From Isoetes taiwanensis (taxonomy: Eukaryota > Streptophyta > Lycopodiopsida > Isoetales > Isoetaceae): a stretch of 64,000 bases of DNA. Positions within the stretch are counted from its first letter, which is position 1. Every line of letters begins with the position of its first letter. Positions 22,761 through 35,590 of the stretch are shown one piece after another. The notes below the pieces were generated by a model. That model saw only the letters and a program-made list of their open reading frames with translations. It was not told where the DNA came from and did not search any database. The stretch spans positions 308,001 through 372,000 of the forward strand of contig JAJEKV010000102.1 of NCBI GenBank assembly GCA_021234155.1, read 5' to 3'. The translations under genes were made by a program, and so were the position numbers.

Positions 22761-24469
22761 AACTGACATCTACTCACAGAACTATGAAATAAATCTTCAA
22801 CCAAAGTTATGAACCTTCCAGAATGCAAGGAGCAATGCAAAGAGACATTGGCACTGATAGTACGTGCAAGAAGTGCGGGAGGGGAAAAAATAAAACACAG
22901 TCTTAAGTTTTTAATTTTTAATGTAAAAATTAGATGATCCAATGGTGCAATTAGGAATATAATAGTCCAACTAGTCCAAATATAGCCATCCATATGTTCT
23001 TGGGTGTAGAGTTTAAAAATCACTTAATGCTTCCTTCATAAGCATCTGCAGTTGCCATTTTTCTACATGCGAATGGGCAAGTAAAAGTACAGTGCAAGAT
23101 GGGTAGAATCTTCAAGCCCAAATTAAATGTTTTGCTATAGCTTCAAAGTTTTCTTTTGATTGGAGATGTAAATCCAAGGGTCATTCATCTCTATAGAAGT
23201 TGATGGCGAGAACAACAGTTCCATGCAGAACATAAGTCTAAAACATTATAATCTGGGAACCAATTACATGCCCAGTCTACAATTTAAAACAGCGAGTATC
23301 TACATACAATCTTAAGCTATATGAGTAATGATTGTTGGAAGCGTTTAAGCACAGTCAAGCCCTCTGCTATATACTAACTCAACAAATGAATCCATATCAT
23401 AAACCCATGAAAATAGTTTAATCTTTGGCCTACACTTGTAACTATGAAGAGCAGTATTTGCTCAAATATCATCTTAAGGCTTAGTCTAGATCTATAGACC
23501 AGAACACTACAAAAATAATTGACAAAATGTTATTTGTACCGTAAGCATGTGAACTGCAAAGCTCTTTGCTATCAGTATGCACTGACAATTCTTGCCAATG
23601 CTTTCGACATATTTATATATTATTGAAATAGAGGCATGCGATTACAATAGGCATGAAACATTTCATGCAAGCCTCTTACAGGAAAATCATCAAATCTCTT
23701 GTGCAGAAAACAACAATTGACTCTCTTAATCTTGCAAAAATACCATGCTTCTCTACAAGTACATAGACAGAGGCATCAGATTGCAATAGACAGTATGAAT
23801 TACCACTCTACCTTATTGAGCAACAAACAACAATGGCTCTTTTTAAATGTGCAACAACATCTTTGCCTTGGTTATCTGCAATGGTTTCGCACACTGACTC
23901 CTCCATCTACGGCCGACAGAAGAATCAGGGGGTGGCTCTAGTACAGTATATTACATGCTGGTGTCTCAATAGGATCTGCATCTTGCCACAAACCTGCAGG
24001 TTGGAACAGATAGTAGAGATAAAGAGGTGGATTCAGACCATCAATACATCTTCCTTTAAATAACCTGTCAACCTATTCAGATTCAATGTTCTAATACCCT
24101 CCACATGCCTCAGCTGCATTTGGATTATGATTGAGTGGATTCCTATTGAAGATGCTCACAGACTAGCATTCTACAGCTTCCCATGTTACAACAACAAACT
24201 GACCAGTTGATCATTATACTCCTGACTACTGATAAGAGATGATTTGGGAGGGTCCACCAATAAAGGCCCTTGCGTGCGTTTCTCAAAACCAGTGCTTTTG
24301 ATGTTGAATGTAAGAAATCTAAGTGTTGACTCCACTTTGGGACTACAAGCGATCAAACAATACCAAACTTTCCTGAAATGCAAGAGGGCCATGTACATTG
24401 CAAAGCATCATTCAAGATGTACCTATGTACATTAGAATTGAGTTGAATTGAATTGCATTGATTTGATTT
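22761..24469. other. Intergenic, no gene recognised
   Basis: Several short frames lack motifs. Repeated phrases such as 'AGAGGCATGCGATTACAATAG' versus 'AGAGGCATCAGATTGCAATAG' (about 23630 and 23770) suggest an old partial duplication. Confidence 0.35.
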
Positions 24470-24590
24470 TTATTGTCTACGGAGATCAATTGGCCCATGA
24501 GATCCAAAAAAGAAATACAACAAGCGTATTATTGATGGGATTTAAAAAAACCCCATTCCGGAGGGTTTTCGAGGGAGAAACATTGGCAGT
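24470..24590 (+). repeat. Dispersed repeat related to 16431-16570
   Basis: The order of 'TTTTTATTGTCTACGGAGATC', 'CCCATGAGATCC', 'AATACAACAA' and 'GGAGGGTTTTCGAGGGAGAAA' parallels the copy at 16431. It directly abuts the tetranucleotide microsatellite. Confidence 0.5.
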
Positions 24591-24592
24591 AA

Positions 24593-24670
24593 TACATACA
24601 TACATACATACATACATACATACATAGCATACATACATACATACGTACGTACGTACATACATACATACAT
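24593..24670. repeat. (ATAC)n microsatellite with a GTAC-rich patch
   Basis: About 19 tetranucleotide units of ATAC/CATA, interrupted once by 'GCAT' and containing three 'GTAC' units. It produces spurious 'MYVC' repeats in translation on the minus strand. Confidence 0.95.
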
Positions 24671-25157
24671 GTTGCATACCCCTATAGGTAAATGCACCCC
24701 CCGGGGATTGTACATGCCATATCTTTAAAAAATTATCCTTTGATATTATGCTCAAATCTCTCAAAGGTTTGTGACATGCTATCTAGCCTCTCTAAGGTTC
24801 CAATAAGATATATATGTATTGAGCACTTTCTACGTGTCCATGTCCATTCAAATTGTGCCTAAACGCACGCGAATACAACACCATAGAGGCCTAAAAGCAT
24901 TTAGCAACAATATTAATGCCATGGGACTTGTTTATTAATAATTACTTATGTAGTCTTGGCATCAATCAAGTACATGACAATAAAACAATTGGGTCGCTCA
25001 AATTTCCCGTGAAGTATCCCTGCACCCACGTCACCTATGCCAATTTCAAGGAATGTTGTTTTGATCCTTCATTCTCCATCACCGGCTACAAAGGTAAGAA
25101 ATCAGTTAAAATCATTGATGAAGCACCTGGATCTTGCGCTCCCCAAATGTTATATTA
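24671..25157. other. No confident gene; one 118-codon frame at 24916-25272
   Basis: The plus-strand frame from 24916 has a moderately protein-like start containing several Cys, but no recognised domain. Its 3' end is made by the foldback element at 25158-25255. It may be a gene scrap; I would not call it a gene. Confidence 0.25.
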
Positions 25158-25255
25158 TAAGGGTAATGCAATTGGTCCAGGATTCCCGGTTTGCAGCTCC
25201 CGGCTCCGCCAGTCGCTGCCAAACCAGGAATCCTGTCCCAATTGCATTACCCTTA
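25158..25255. mobile_element. 98-bp foldback MITE with TA target duplication
   Basis: The arms are nearly perfect inverted repeats of about 40 bp: TAAGGGTAATGCAATTGG at the left and its complement CCAATTGCATTACCCTTA at the right, continuing through a 'CAGGATTCC' block. Only about 20 bp of loop remains. It is flanked by TA on both sides, which fits a mariner/Tc1-type or similar MITE. Confidence 0.7.
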
Positions 25256-26881
25256 TACAATATGCCTATTAAATAATTCAATTTAGACAAACATACTGTT
25301 TGTGTATGCTAAATATAGCAGATATACCTTTACTCTCATAGTGATAGAATATCAAATACATGTGTTCTCACATGGTTTTAAATAGTTTATAAGAGGGATG
25401 CTACCTAGACCAAGTCTATACGCATATAATGCTCCTATTTTCACTTGGAACATTATTCTCCTTCCAACAATATTCCATATGACATTCATAATACATGATG
25501 AAGAATGTTACGAAGCAATTCAATTCATTGATATGATTAGAAAGCTTAACTTTGAAAGTTTATTAAATTTGTATGCTTAGAATTATATTGAATGATAAAT
25601 ATTATTATTCTTATCACAACAAAGAAACTGGGGAGTTCACTCAGCCTTCGGAATGGAAAGCGGTGGGCTTCGTTCCGCTCAGCAGGTCAAGAACAGGTAA
25701 TTTGAAGCAAAATTGCATCCTCCAGTTTCCTTGTTGTGGCGGCCTGGAACTGGGTCGCAGATTCTAGGGCCCGCTCCCGGCTCCCATCGGTCGTGGGACC
25801 CCCTAGAATCAGCTCCCCAGATTCCATGCCACCATACATATATAAAGAATTCAAGCACATGCTTTTAGCCTTTGGAGCATTAGAAAGGTAAGTCCCTTAT
25901 TTATTAACAATACAAAACTACAAAAAGACAACATAAATGTCACTTAAAAGAACCACCATGTCACAATCAACACAACAACGATGCATGTGACAAGAGAAAA
26001 ATCAATAAGTGTTTTCTGTTTTTGGATTGTAAAAGCTTTGAATTACAATAACCTTATCTTTACTATTCTATTCCTTCAAAATATTGACACATGACAATAT
26101 ATATTCACATGACAAAGATCAAATTTAATTTGTGTTTTCTCATGTTAGACTATAAGAGCTTTAAGTCATTATAAATTTATTTTAACTAGTCTACTTTCTC
26201 CTTCAGAATATGGAATTGTCACATTCCCATTCCAATGTACATTCACAACATGTGGCATTTTGAAGATGCCCCAGTGTTGTTAACGACATTCTCAATAGTG
26301 TTCCCAACCAATTCATCACGAATGAACTTCATGAAGGAAAATGAAGACATTTCTAGCCATTTCTATTTGTCCAAGTAACTGATTGAGATTTCGTTGGGTT
26401 TCCACGTGCAGTTTGTGACATGTATTGCACATTCTTATTTTCTTTCAAGGGATGTCTCTTGAATAAATACGTTTGCTTTGTTCCCTCACTCTGGGTCAAA
26501 TCGTACGATGTGTCTTATTTGCTACAACAAGAAAGCCTTAGATCCACAAAATATATGACAAATCTACTGTGGCAAACAATGTTATAAACAGGTACAACAC
26601 TCATACTATATCCCTACAATTAAAAATTGGTCTAAGTAAGGAAGAGAATACCTTACCTTGCATGAATGCAGATCGATCCTAGCCATCGGATCGGTATTCT
26701 CGAATGGGCGAGCATGTATCTCTCCCATGCATGCATGCATTGCATGCATTTTCTGGGACTCTGGTTCGTTTGGGAATCGCTATTTCTTGCAGGTTCTTCA
26801 TCGACTTCTCATCGGCGTTTTCTCCTCTCTCAGGAGTTCCCTTGACTTCTATCTGCCCTCTCTTAATGTGTATATTATTGT
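25256..26881. other. No gene recognised
   Basis: Contains a small imperfect inverted repeat 'GATTCTAGGG...CCCTAGAATC' (about 25761-25810) and a frame at 25573-25767 with a weak WW-domain-like phrase (see rejected list). Otherwise featureless AT-rich DNA; 'CATGCATGCATGCATTGCATGCAT' type short palindromes occur near 26728-26750. Confidence 0.3.
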
Positions 26882-26997
26882 AAATGTTGTTTTTTATCGC
26901 GTGGCACTCGTGACCAGCTCCTCGTGTTTTCGAGATATAAATGTTGTTTTTTGTCGCGTGGCACGCGTGACCAGCCCCTTGCTTTTCGAGGTTTTTT
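26882..26997. repeat. Tandem duplication, 58-bp period
   Basis: 'AATGTTGTTTTTTATCGCGT' plus 'GGCACTCGTGACCAGCTCC' at 26883 recurs at 26940 with few changes. It keeps the frame open on the plus strand but has no recognised coding function. Confidence 0.75.
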
Positions 26998-27855
26998 CTC
27001 TATTGTTTTTTTTGTTGGTGATGTGCAGGTCCAGAGGTGATGCGCAACTTCGGTATTCTCTGTAGAGCGTGGGTTTTTTTCTTGGGAACATTTAACAGCC
27101 TTGCGTTGTCCAAGCCCCTTGCCGAGATTTTATCGCTAGGGTTTTTCCTCGAAAACTCGAAAGGGCGGGATTTTTTAATTCCAGCGATCTCTCGGCAAGT
27201 ACACTAGCCAACATCTATAGGGCACAATTTTTATTTGGGATCCAGGTGTTATAACTAGATATTCCCTATGTTTTTCATTTTTTTAACAGCCTACGATGTG
27301 CAGCTACCCACTCTATACCATGGTAAAAAAACTGCTGAGATGAATGAAAAGCCGAGCTAGATGCGAGCCCTTATTCGAGAATCATATTTTAAACTAAATA
27401 TACCAATTCAAATCGTGTACCATAATACATATCGTAATAGTTCATATAATCGTTCATGCATATTACCTGCATTTGACATACCAACAGTAACAATATATGT
27501 AAAAACCTAGAGGATAGATATTGTTGGACATATGTGAATAGAGTCATGAACCTTTGCAAAAACAAGAGATAATACTAGAAAATATGCGAGAAATATGCAA
27601 AGAATACACTGAAACACTGGATATACTTGAACAACAAAGCAGGATACAAGGACTTGAGCTAGAAGGCTCAAGACTGGTGTCTGGAATGGTTTGACAAAAT
27701 AAGGCGCTTCCATATATATACCTATGGTCAGGATCACGCCACTCCAAAGGTTGAGATTGCACCAAGTGTTGCACATGCATGTAGATTCTGGAACATTCCA
27801 AAACCTTCTAGAAACAATGAGAAAGATGCAAGAGGATATCTTCAAAAGATATAGG
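26998..27855. other. No gene recognised
   Basis: Short frames on both strands without motifs. No element ends were found. Confidence 0.3.
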
Positions 27856-27925
27856 TAGTTTAGTTGGTAAAAGTATATGGATTGCGACTAAAAAATTGTG
27901 AGTTCGAACCTTACCTCATGCAACT
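27856..27925 (+). repeat. tRNA-derived SINE-like head
   Basis: 'GTAGTTTAGTTGGTAAAAG' is a good A-box region and 'GAGTTCGAACC' a good B box about 45 bases later. The acceptor arms do not pair, so this is a SINE-type relic and not a tRNA gene. Confidence 0.5.
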
Positions 27926-28182
27926 AACTTTTGCATCTGTGTGATGGCCATTGTGCGACTAAAAAGGCCTCCTGCAACTAGCTTTTGCATCCGTATGATA
28001 ACCATCTTTTTATGTATGAGTATAATACACATACGGTCGTCAGACCATACCCCTGCTACGACAGTGCCGAGTCTTTGAAGCTAGAGTCAAAGTGCTTAGG
28101 CTTGGCTTATCTAGGTAACATCAGTGGAATTCTGCAATTTTTGTCAGGATCATGAGTCAAATTCTCTGCAGGCTCCTAAGTT

Positions 28183-28565
28183 TGATCACTTAAAAAATAT
28201 CGTTCTTTATTGACAAATTAATACAACTATCGATGAAGAAACTTATAATCCAAACTCCCTCGAACCTCAAACTCCTCGTGATCATCAATCCATTGGTGGA
28301 GGTTGTGAAGGAACTCGATCTAAGAAGAGATGAGGTGTGTATGGCTCGAATAATAAAATTTGAAATATTGGTTCGATCACCTAGAGAATACCTTGAATAT
28401 CTCTTTTAGTCGACAAAGTAATACAACTGCCAAGGCGACGAAGAAACTTAGAATCCAAAATCTCTCAAATATGACGAAGGAATTTGATCTAGTATGGGAT
28501 GAGGTGTGTATGACTCAAATAATAATATTTGAAATAATGGATGTAGATGAACAGCTAGAGAGAGC
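28183..28565. repeat. Tandem duplication, about 192-bp period
   Basis: The segment beginning 'GATCAC' and ending '..GATGAGGTGTGTATG.CTC.AATAATAA' occurs twice, with an internal indel. It lies immediately beside the decayed gypsy element on the minus strand and may belong to it. Confidence 0.65.
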
Positions 28566-28599
28566 TCAAGCTGGAATGCAACATCACTAATCTAGGCTG

Positions 28600-30260
28600 T
28601 GATCCGGTAAGGATCGAGGTGACAATAGTCAAGCATGTTGCAGGGATGTGTGGTAGGTAGGTGGTAATAGATAAAGCACCTCAAATAGTGTTCTCGAGTC
28701 TGATTAGTACGTTTTGCTTGCCCATTACTTTTTAGATGATGGCCAAAAATCAATGAGCAATCGACATGTAATAGCTCAAAAAGTTGCTCTCAAAAACCTG
28801 CAACAAATCGAGATCCATGTTCATTGATGATGGTAACTGGCAAGCCATAGAGTCCCATCACTTCACAAAAAAGAAGATCAGTTGTTCCCTCGCTGGTGAT
28901 GGTGAAGTTATAAGGTAAAAATGGGCCATCTTCGAGCAATGATACAATGACCACGGTGGCATCATGATCGCCAGAGAGTGGCAGATTCGGAATAAAATCT
29001 ATATAAATGCTCTATCAGGTCCATTTGAAATAGGCAGTGGCTAAAGAAAACGATGAGAAGATGTGTTGGAGCCTTCATGCAACAACAGCTATCACAAGAT
29101 TGAATAAAAACTTGATAGAGCAGTGGAGCCCAGATCATTAATACTCTCAACAAATAAGTTCAAGAGTCTCAGACACTCCAAAATGACCGGCCATAGGCAA
29201 ATCATGACAAGTCTGGAGAATCCAAAGAATATATAAAAGTCCACTACAAAATATAAGTTCATTTCGAATCTCAAGATGATCATGGTCCGGTCGCATTTGT
29301 CGAGAAGATGATGATGCTGAGCCTGTAAATACATCTTGAGGCAATGGATGAGAGGAGAGGGATGCGCAAAGAGACTCTAACAAGAATGCATCCAAAGGCC
29401 TTTCGAACAAACTGATGCCATAAGCTGGAAGCATTCAGGCCCTAGAAAAACATGTGACTGTTGATTAAGTCCTAGTTCACCTGGCTTAGGCTCAAGGTAG
29501 GAGCATCATGACAAGGCGTTAGGCTTTCCTTGGAGAGATCCAAATGGTACTTGATCATGAAATCAATGTGGGGTAATACGTGAGTATGCCACTAGAATTG
29601 CCGACGGTCGAGCACTCAAGCAGACTAAAAATATTTTAGACTTTGGTGATCGGTATAGACTGTGTCTTGCGAGTGGATCCTTCAAAGAAATGTCTCTACG
29701 CTTCAAAATAATCAATATAGCCAAAAGTTCCTTCTCATAAAGTGGATAATTAGTTTCTGCAGCCTGGACATTCGAGAAAGATAGATGATCGGATGCATTT
29801 CATGGTCATCCCCTTCCTGCACAGGATATTGCCAAGAGCAAAATCTGAAGCATCTGCTTTAACAATATATGGACGCGAAGGATGGGCATGGACAAGAATT
29901 GGTATCATGGTAAAAGCATACTTCAAGAATATGAAGGCAGTTCTGCTTCCGTACTCCATTCACATGGCACATCTTTTGTCATGAGTTTTGTCATGAGGCA
30001 TGTCAAGTGAAGGACAATCTCTGAATAATAAACACGAAGCGATAGAAGTTGGCAAACCCAAAAAACAGTAAAGATCTATGAATAAAGAAGGTTTGTGCAA
30101 ATCCAAAATAGGACTGGCTTTTGTGGAATCCATAAAGACTCCATGAAGAGTGGTATAATAGCAAGAAACTCCATAATATCCTGATCGAACTGATGCTTCT
30201 CAAGTTTGCCATTTAATCCATACTCATGAAGCTTCTCAGGACATGCGGAACATGCCAAAT
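28600..30260 (-). mobile_element. Decayed Ty3/gypsy pol (RT end, RNase H, integrase zinc region)
   Basis: On the minus strand, in order from high to low coordinate: an RT thumb/connection phrase ('EYGLNGKLEKHQFDQDIMEF', then 'FANFYRF' in another frame); RNase H start 'AFIFLKYAFTMIPIL' with the catalytic-Asp motif 'KADASDFALG' (about 29800-29930); integrase zinc-finger region 'ILQTCHDLPMAGHFGVSETL' (about 29170-29230); and 'QSCDSCCCMKAPTH' (about 29070-29110). Stops and shifts are frequent, so it is dead. Sequence style differs from the chromodomain elements further right, so it is a separate lineage. LTRs were not found. Confidence 0.75.
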
Positions 30261-33200
30261 TGACAAGTTATCTGTTATCTGATGATGCATAAGCATAAGT
30301 GAAATCGTCAATTTCTCTAGTTTATCTGGTGACGATGTATAAGCATTATTGAATCATTAGTTCTCCTGATGTCTTAGTGTGAAATTATCCGTCACATTTC
30401 CATCACATTTTCTATTAAAGTTTTTAATCCATGCCCGCGAAGCTTCTGGGGACATGTCGAACATGGCCCATTGACGAGTTATCTGACATATTATATTTGA
30501 CGCATAAACTTCAGTGTGAAATCATCAGTTTTTCTAGTTTATTTGATGACAACGCATAAGTATTAGAAAGTCGTTAGTTCTCTTGACATTTTAGTGTGAT
30601 GTTATTCATCACATTTCCATCATATTTTTTTGTTAAAGTTTCCATTACATTTTTCATCATCTCTTTCGTCCATAATTTTCGTCACTTTTGAATTTTTGAA
30701 TACTACATACGTAAAAATGCATTGGTGGGATGCAAAAAAATGCAGCTCAGCGGGCAGTACCTAGTAGCCATCAAGGGTTGTTTCTTGCTAGCTAGCATTG
30801 ATGATGGTTGTCATAATTAAAATAACTCCCCCTGTCAAGCTATTACAATTTTAAATGAGTGCTTCTACCATTTTCCTTTGTTGTAACACCAAAGAACTTT
30901 TTTTCCCTCCTTTTTTATTGGGAAACGTCAGAGTTGTTATATTACATGTATAAAGGGTACGTGGTGGTATATAAAGTTGTAGAGACCAAGGCCTCTCCAT
31001 CAAAACTAGTGGATGAAAGTCAACCACCAAGACCTCTCTTATAAAGAGGGAACTTTTGTCTAATAATGAACCAAAACAATATAAAGAACATAATTTAGAA
31101 GGAAACTACACCGAAACTATAGCATGAAAAGCTCCTCTTGGCCGGCTGTGAAAGTTCCTAATTTTTGGAGCATAAAAGCTCAGAGGTAACAAATAACTCT
31201 GAAGTTCTAAGCGAGGCTTTCAAAGTCATCATTGCTCTTCAGGATATATGGTCGTTAACCAGCTGCACGGAAGATGCATCTAAAGTATTGATCTAATCGA
31301 ACTACATGGCAATATTTATCTATTTATCCCTTCCAAAATAAGCATAAACATAAAATTCAAAAGAGCCCGAAGTTCTTTTGAAGGAAACGTGCTACAAAAT
31401 AAACCCTAATCTATAGAGTTAGAAGAAGCTTATGCCCAAAATGGGGTTAGTTTCCAAAAAGACATTAATACAATATACGCCCCTTTAGCGTTAAAAACTG
31501 TTGTAGGGCCCCTTGGCGACCAATGCTTATCTCTCTCTCTCTCTCTCTGCATAGTCTTATTTATAAGATTCTTTCAATGGATTTGATGACATATGCACTT
31601 GGTTTAATATGTTATTGCAATATCAAACCCTCATAGGTACAATCAATACTTTTGCTCAACTTCCTTCCACTTAAAACAATATATTTACTTCATTATTTCA
31701 TTAAAAGCATATTCATTTATATGCCATGCTGTAGCTAAATGCTCTATCAGCTAATTTATGGCAACCTAGTACCTGTTGTAATATCATCTCCACTATTGAC
31801 CCAATAACGACATTATGCGCTTCCACATTAGTGTTTTTATATAGATAGTACTAAGTCATAGCAATCTAGTACATAACCAACGACGACATCATTATGCATA
31901 ATAACGATATTATTATGCTTAATAATAACGGCCTTATGCAATTTGTGTTCCACGTTAGCAATCATCCTCACAATGAGATAAGATGTCACAATCACAAATT
32001 AGTCCATATCTAAAAGGAGAAATTTTGAAATTCAAAAGATTTTCTATCCTATAGTGTCTACATACATTGATGCAATGCGTGGCATTCCACTTGCACATCG
32101 TGATAATTAGAAAACTAGCTTGCTCTGGATGACGATCTTTAAAAGCATAAGTTAGTTGAAGTGTTACATGAAGCATATGCGTGCCTTATTTGAGACTAGA
32201 TAAACTCAATGAACAACTGTATGAAGAATATGCTCTTGCATGCTAGATCTTTAATAACTTATAAACAATAATGCATAAAGAACAAAATCCTAAATCATGT
32301 AATAGAAAACTATATATTTCTTCAAAGCTCATTATGTGATTGTACTTCCTTTAGATATGGTATCTATTGTTCTTTACTCTAAAATTTGTTCATTGAACGA
32401 TACCATGTGCTCATCTTGTAAAAAGATGTGATATATAAACACATGTAGTTAGTTCCATCCCTTTTGCTTTAATTCCTCGATTATAAAACCACTAAAACCA
32501 TGTAAGAATAGGTATGTTAATTTTATATAGGATCTAAATGATTCTCAAGTCTACTTGTAAATTTGTTGGGATGTTGATCAGATGAATTATTGTCCTTATG
32601 GTAAAGACATGAGCTCATGATTCATACACACTATCACGATTCGTGATGGCATATGGTACATAAGGAATGAACCCTAGCAGTCGCATATGGTTTTTGAAAG
32701 CTGGTGATGGCTGTTCTGGCAATATATCCCGATGGTTATTGATTTACATGATGGGTGGAGATCTCCTTGCCCACAAATATTATGATCACCTTGTATTCTG
32801 CTACAATCTAATTCATGATATCTATTTCCGTAAGAGCAATTTTTGGGGGCTATTGGGTCAAGCTTCTATGCTATAGTACATTTTCATCACAAAATTTCAA
32901 GTAAAAAACAAACGAGCTAAGTACTGAAATAATGTAATTCCTTGGTATCAAAAAAAAAGAAATGAAATCGTTTTTATGTTGGCTTCAATTTCCTTTTCCT
33001 TTTATAAAATATTAACTTTTACTAGATGTTTTAGAATCTCCTGAGTGTTGATAATGGTCATTCATTGGTCAACTAACATGAATAAGCACCTTAGACATTA
33101 GTAGCTTAGCTTTTGCCAGATAAATAGATAGCATGAATAACACCTCAAACTTTTCTACAAATATTGGCTTTTGTGATATTTGATAGGAACTCTAGAGCCC

Positions 33201-33939
33201 CTCCAAATATAACGTTTTCTTAAAATAGCACAACAAGTTTTAAAACAAGATTTTAAAATGTCATATATTATTGGAATTGCATGTTCTTTGCTGAAGAACT
33301 TACGTGAGTGATTGGTTATGGTAAAAACTTGTTAAGAATAGAGTGGATAATGGATCAGTCACCATTGATGTGGCCACCCATATGTCCACATTGATGATTC
33401 ATACCTCAAGAGATTCATTTGAGCACGTTAAGACCAAAATCCTAAGGGAGTTGACCAATGGGGACATTAACTAGTCAACTAGCATGGATAAGCTCCTAAA
33501 CTAAAAAGTTTTCAAAATACAAACTTCTATTAGATGTTCTGAAGTCCTCTGGAAGTTGATATGCTATAAACTAATTTTTTTTCCAAAATAGAAATTTCTA
33601 GCCGATGTTCTAAATTCTTCTGAAAGTTAAAATGCATTTTTAAATCGGAATAAATTTACGACGTAATGATATATTTTAGGGAAAGGTGCTTCTGCACAAA
33701 TATCATCATCAAGTGAAGTGGTGTTCCATTGAGGTGAATGAAAAAATGAGTACAATGATCCATAGGGGAACAAACTGATGAACCCAAAATGAATGAAGAG
33801 GGGAACAAAATGATGAAGCCCAAATGAGTAAAACAACAAATACAACCCCAGGTTAGACCACCCGATATATAAGATAATTGTGTACAATGAGTTCAGGCCC
33901 CCACATAGAACACCCAGAAGGTCGCTATACTGTAGTGCT
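30261..33939. other. No gene recognised
   Basis: AT-rich DNA with a (CT)n run near 31530-31550 and a degenerate direct repeat around 30270-30640 ('GATGACGATGTATAAGCATTA'-type phrases recur). No frame shows a family motif. Confidence 0.35.
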
Positions 33940-35051
33940 AAGCACCATCAACTGCAGCTATAGATCCTACTACTCTCCACGTTGTTGCTTCTGCTTCTCA
34001 TTCTTCAGAGACTGTTATGGCTGATAGTCCTAATCTTCAGTGCACTCAGGGATAGGTTCAATACGCTATACGTTTTATAGGGAATACATATGAATTGTAT
34101 GATATGGCATATATTTGCCGTATAAAACGTAAAAATACTCAAGAAAAAATTTAAGATCGGAAGATTTTTAGATCCACGCGAAACATCTAATTCACAAGAC
34201 GCCGAAAGTTTTTTCACGCTGTGAAAACAATTGAAAATCGCTGCGTCGCGGAAAAAAAAAAAACTATTCGCGTACGAATTTGAAGTTTGAATTTTGCGTA
34301 CGTGAAACCTTTTAAACCGCGTACGCGATACTTTTTTCGCGTATGCGAAACAGTATAAAGCAGGTAGCAAAAAAAATTAAAAAAAAATAAATTTTTTTTT
34401 TTTACGAATTTGAAATTTGAAAACCGCATACGCGAAACCTTCTAAACCGTAAGAAAAAAAAGTCGCTTTCGCAGACGTGAAACAATATAAAGCAGCGTCA
34501 GTGAATGCCAAAAAAAAGGTTTTTTTTTTTTTCCACAGACGCCGGTTTTTATTTATTTCACGCGTCGCTGAAAAAAAACTTTCAGACGTCTAGCGATTTT
34601 TCCGGATGGCGACTAAAAAATATGTAAAATATGTTTTTTTTCAAAAAAATACATATTTTTTAACTTTATACGTCAGGAATTTAGATTTCGTACATACAAA
34701 CCTATCCCTGAGTGCGCTAAAGAGTCATGGCAACAGGTCAATTGGAAGAAGGCAGCGAGGAAGAAGTCTGTTATGTCATCTCATGAGCCTATCCTACCTC
34801 GCACTATTCAATGTCATGATAATTTGATGTCCATTAATGATCATCTCGATGTCGTAGACCATATCGATGGTGATGAGGCCATTAAACGCCTCAAGGTGGC
34901 ACAAGGAGTATGATTATACACTGTGTATGGGTGGTTTTGTTTAGTGGACTATGTCGTCCTCTTGGTTTTGAGTCCCATGTCACAGGTCCCTTGTACGTTT
35001 CTTGATTTTCCTTGATAATAGATTGTCGTCCTTCAAAAAAAAAAAAAATAT
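33940..35051 (+). mobile_element. Retroposed fragment (LINE-type) with poly(A) tail and 9-bp target duplication
   Basis: The insert is flanked by TGTAGTGCT at 33931-33939 and 35052-35060 and ends in a poly(A) run (about 35035-35048), the signature of target-primed retroposition. A single frame runs across the later MITE: a Ser/Thr-rich part before it and 'ESWQQVNWKKAARKK', then an acidic C-terminus ending at a stop near 34908, followed by a 3' UTR. The basic 'WxxVxxKKxxRKK' phrase recalls the nucleic-acid-binding ORF1 of plant LINEs, but a processed copy of a host mRNA is also possible. It is 5'-truncated. Confidence 0.65.
34047..34710. mobile_element. hAT-type MITE, 664 bp
   Basis: Exact 12-bp TIRs CAGGGATAGGTT / AACCTATCCCTG are flanked by an 8-bp target duplication AGTGCACT / AGTGCGCT with one mismatch. 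CAGGG ends and an 8-bp duplication are diagnostic of hAT. The interior contains a decayed internal duplication (about 34266-34370 and 34405-34500) rich in 'CGCGTACGCGAAAC'-like phrases. No transposase is present. It interrupts the frame of the surrounding retroposed fragment. Confidence 0.85.
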
Positions 35052-35060
35052 TGTAGTGCT

Positions 35061-35239
35061 TTCGAACTACAACAACTGCAATAGTCAGCTCATGCCACCC
35101 ATCCAAGCAGTGACAAATCCGTCCCGCTAAGATACAGCTTCATGTGTCCCTCCTGGCCGCTCGTATGAAAAGTAGCCTTATGCACATCAGAGAGCTTCAA
35201 ACAGCAAGACCAAACCACATGATTGTCAACTGTGTTAAA
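35061..35239. other. Spacer, no gene recognised
   Basis: No feature seen between the retroposed fragment and the 178-bp duplication. Confidence 0.35.
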
Positions 35240-35590
35240 AGCCATCTACGGTCCAAGAGTCAACAAACTATAAAGTTGGACTAGAAATACAAGAACACAA
35301 TATCAAAATGGAAAAAATGATCCATGAGAATCCTCGAAAACCATGGGGCTATGCCGAGATAGGAAAATATAGGCCTCGACCCAGAGGCATATAAAAAGCA
35401 GCCCCATGCACATCACTGCCATCCATGGGCCAAGAGTTAGCAACCTATAAAGTTGGGCTAGAAATATAAGAGCACAATATCGAAAATTAAAGAGATGATC
35501 CATGAGGATCCTCGGAAGCCACGGGGCTATGCTGAGATAGGAAAACATAGGCTCGACCCAGGGGGCTTCCCCTTGGTGCCCTCCAGAAGT
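35240..35590. repeat. Tandem duplication, 178-bp period
   Basis: The segment with 'CTATAAAGTTGG.CTAGAAAT', 'GATCCATGAG.ATCCTCG' and 'GAGATAGGAAAA.ATAGG' occurs at 35240 and 35418. It is probably part of a larger degenerate repeat region extending to 38.1 kb. Confidence 0.75.

Noticed and set aside
24593-24670. Minus-strand frame with 'MYVC' repeats
   Set aside because: It is only the translation of the ATAC microsatellite.
25573-25767. WW-domain-like phrase 'YYYSYHNKETGEFTQPSEW'
   Set aside because: Only one Trp-like end fits, the first Trp is absent and the frame soon runs into an inverted repeat; too weak to call.
27856-27925. Possible tRNA gene
   Set aside because: A and B boxes are good, but the acceptor arms do not pair and there is no tRNA 3' end; reported as SINE-like.
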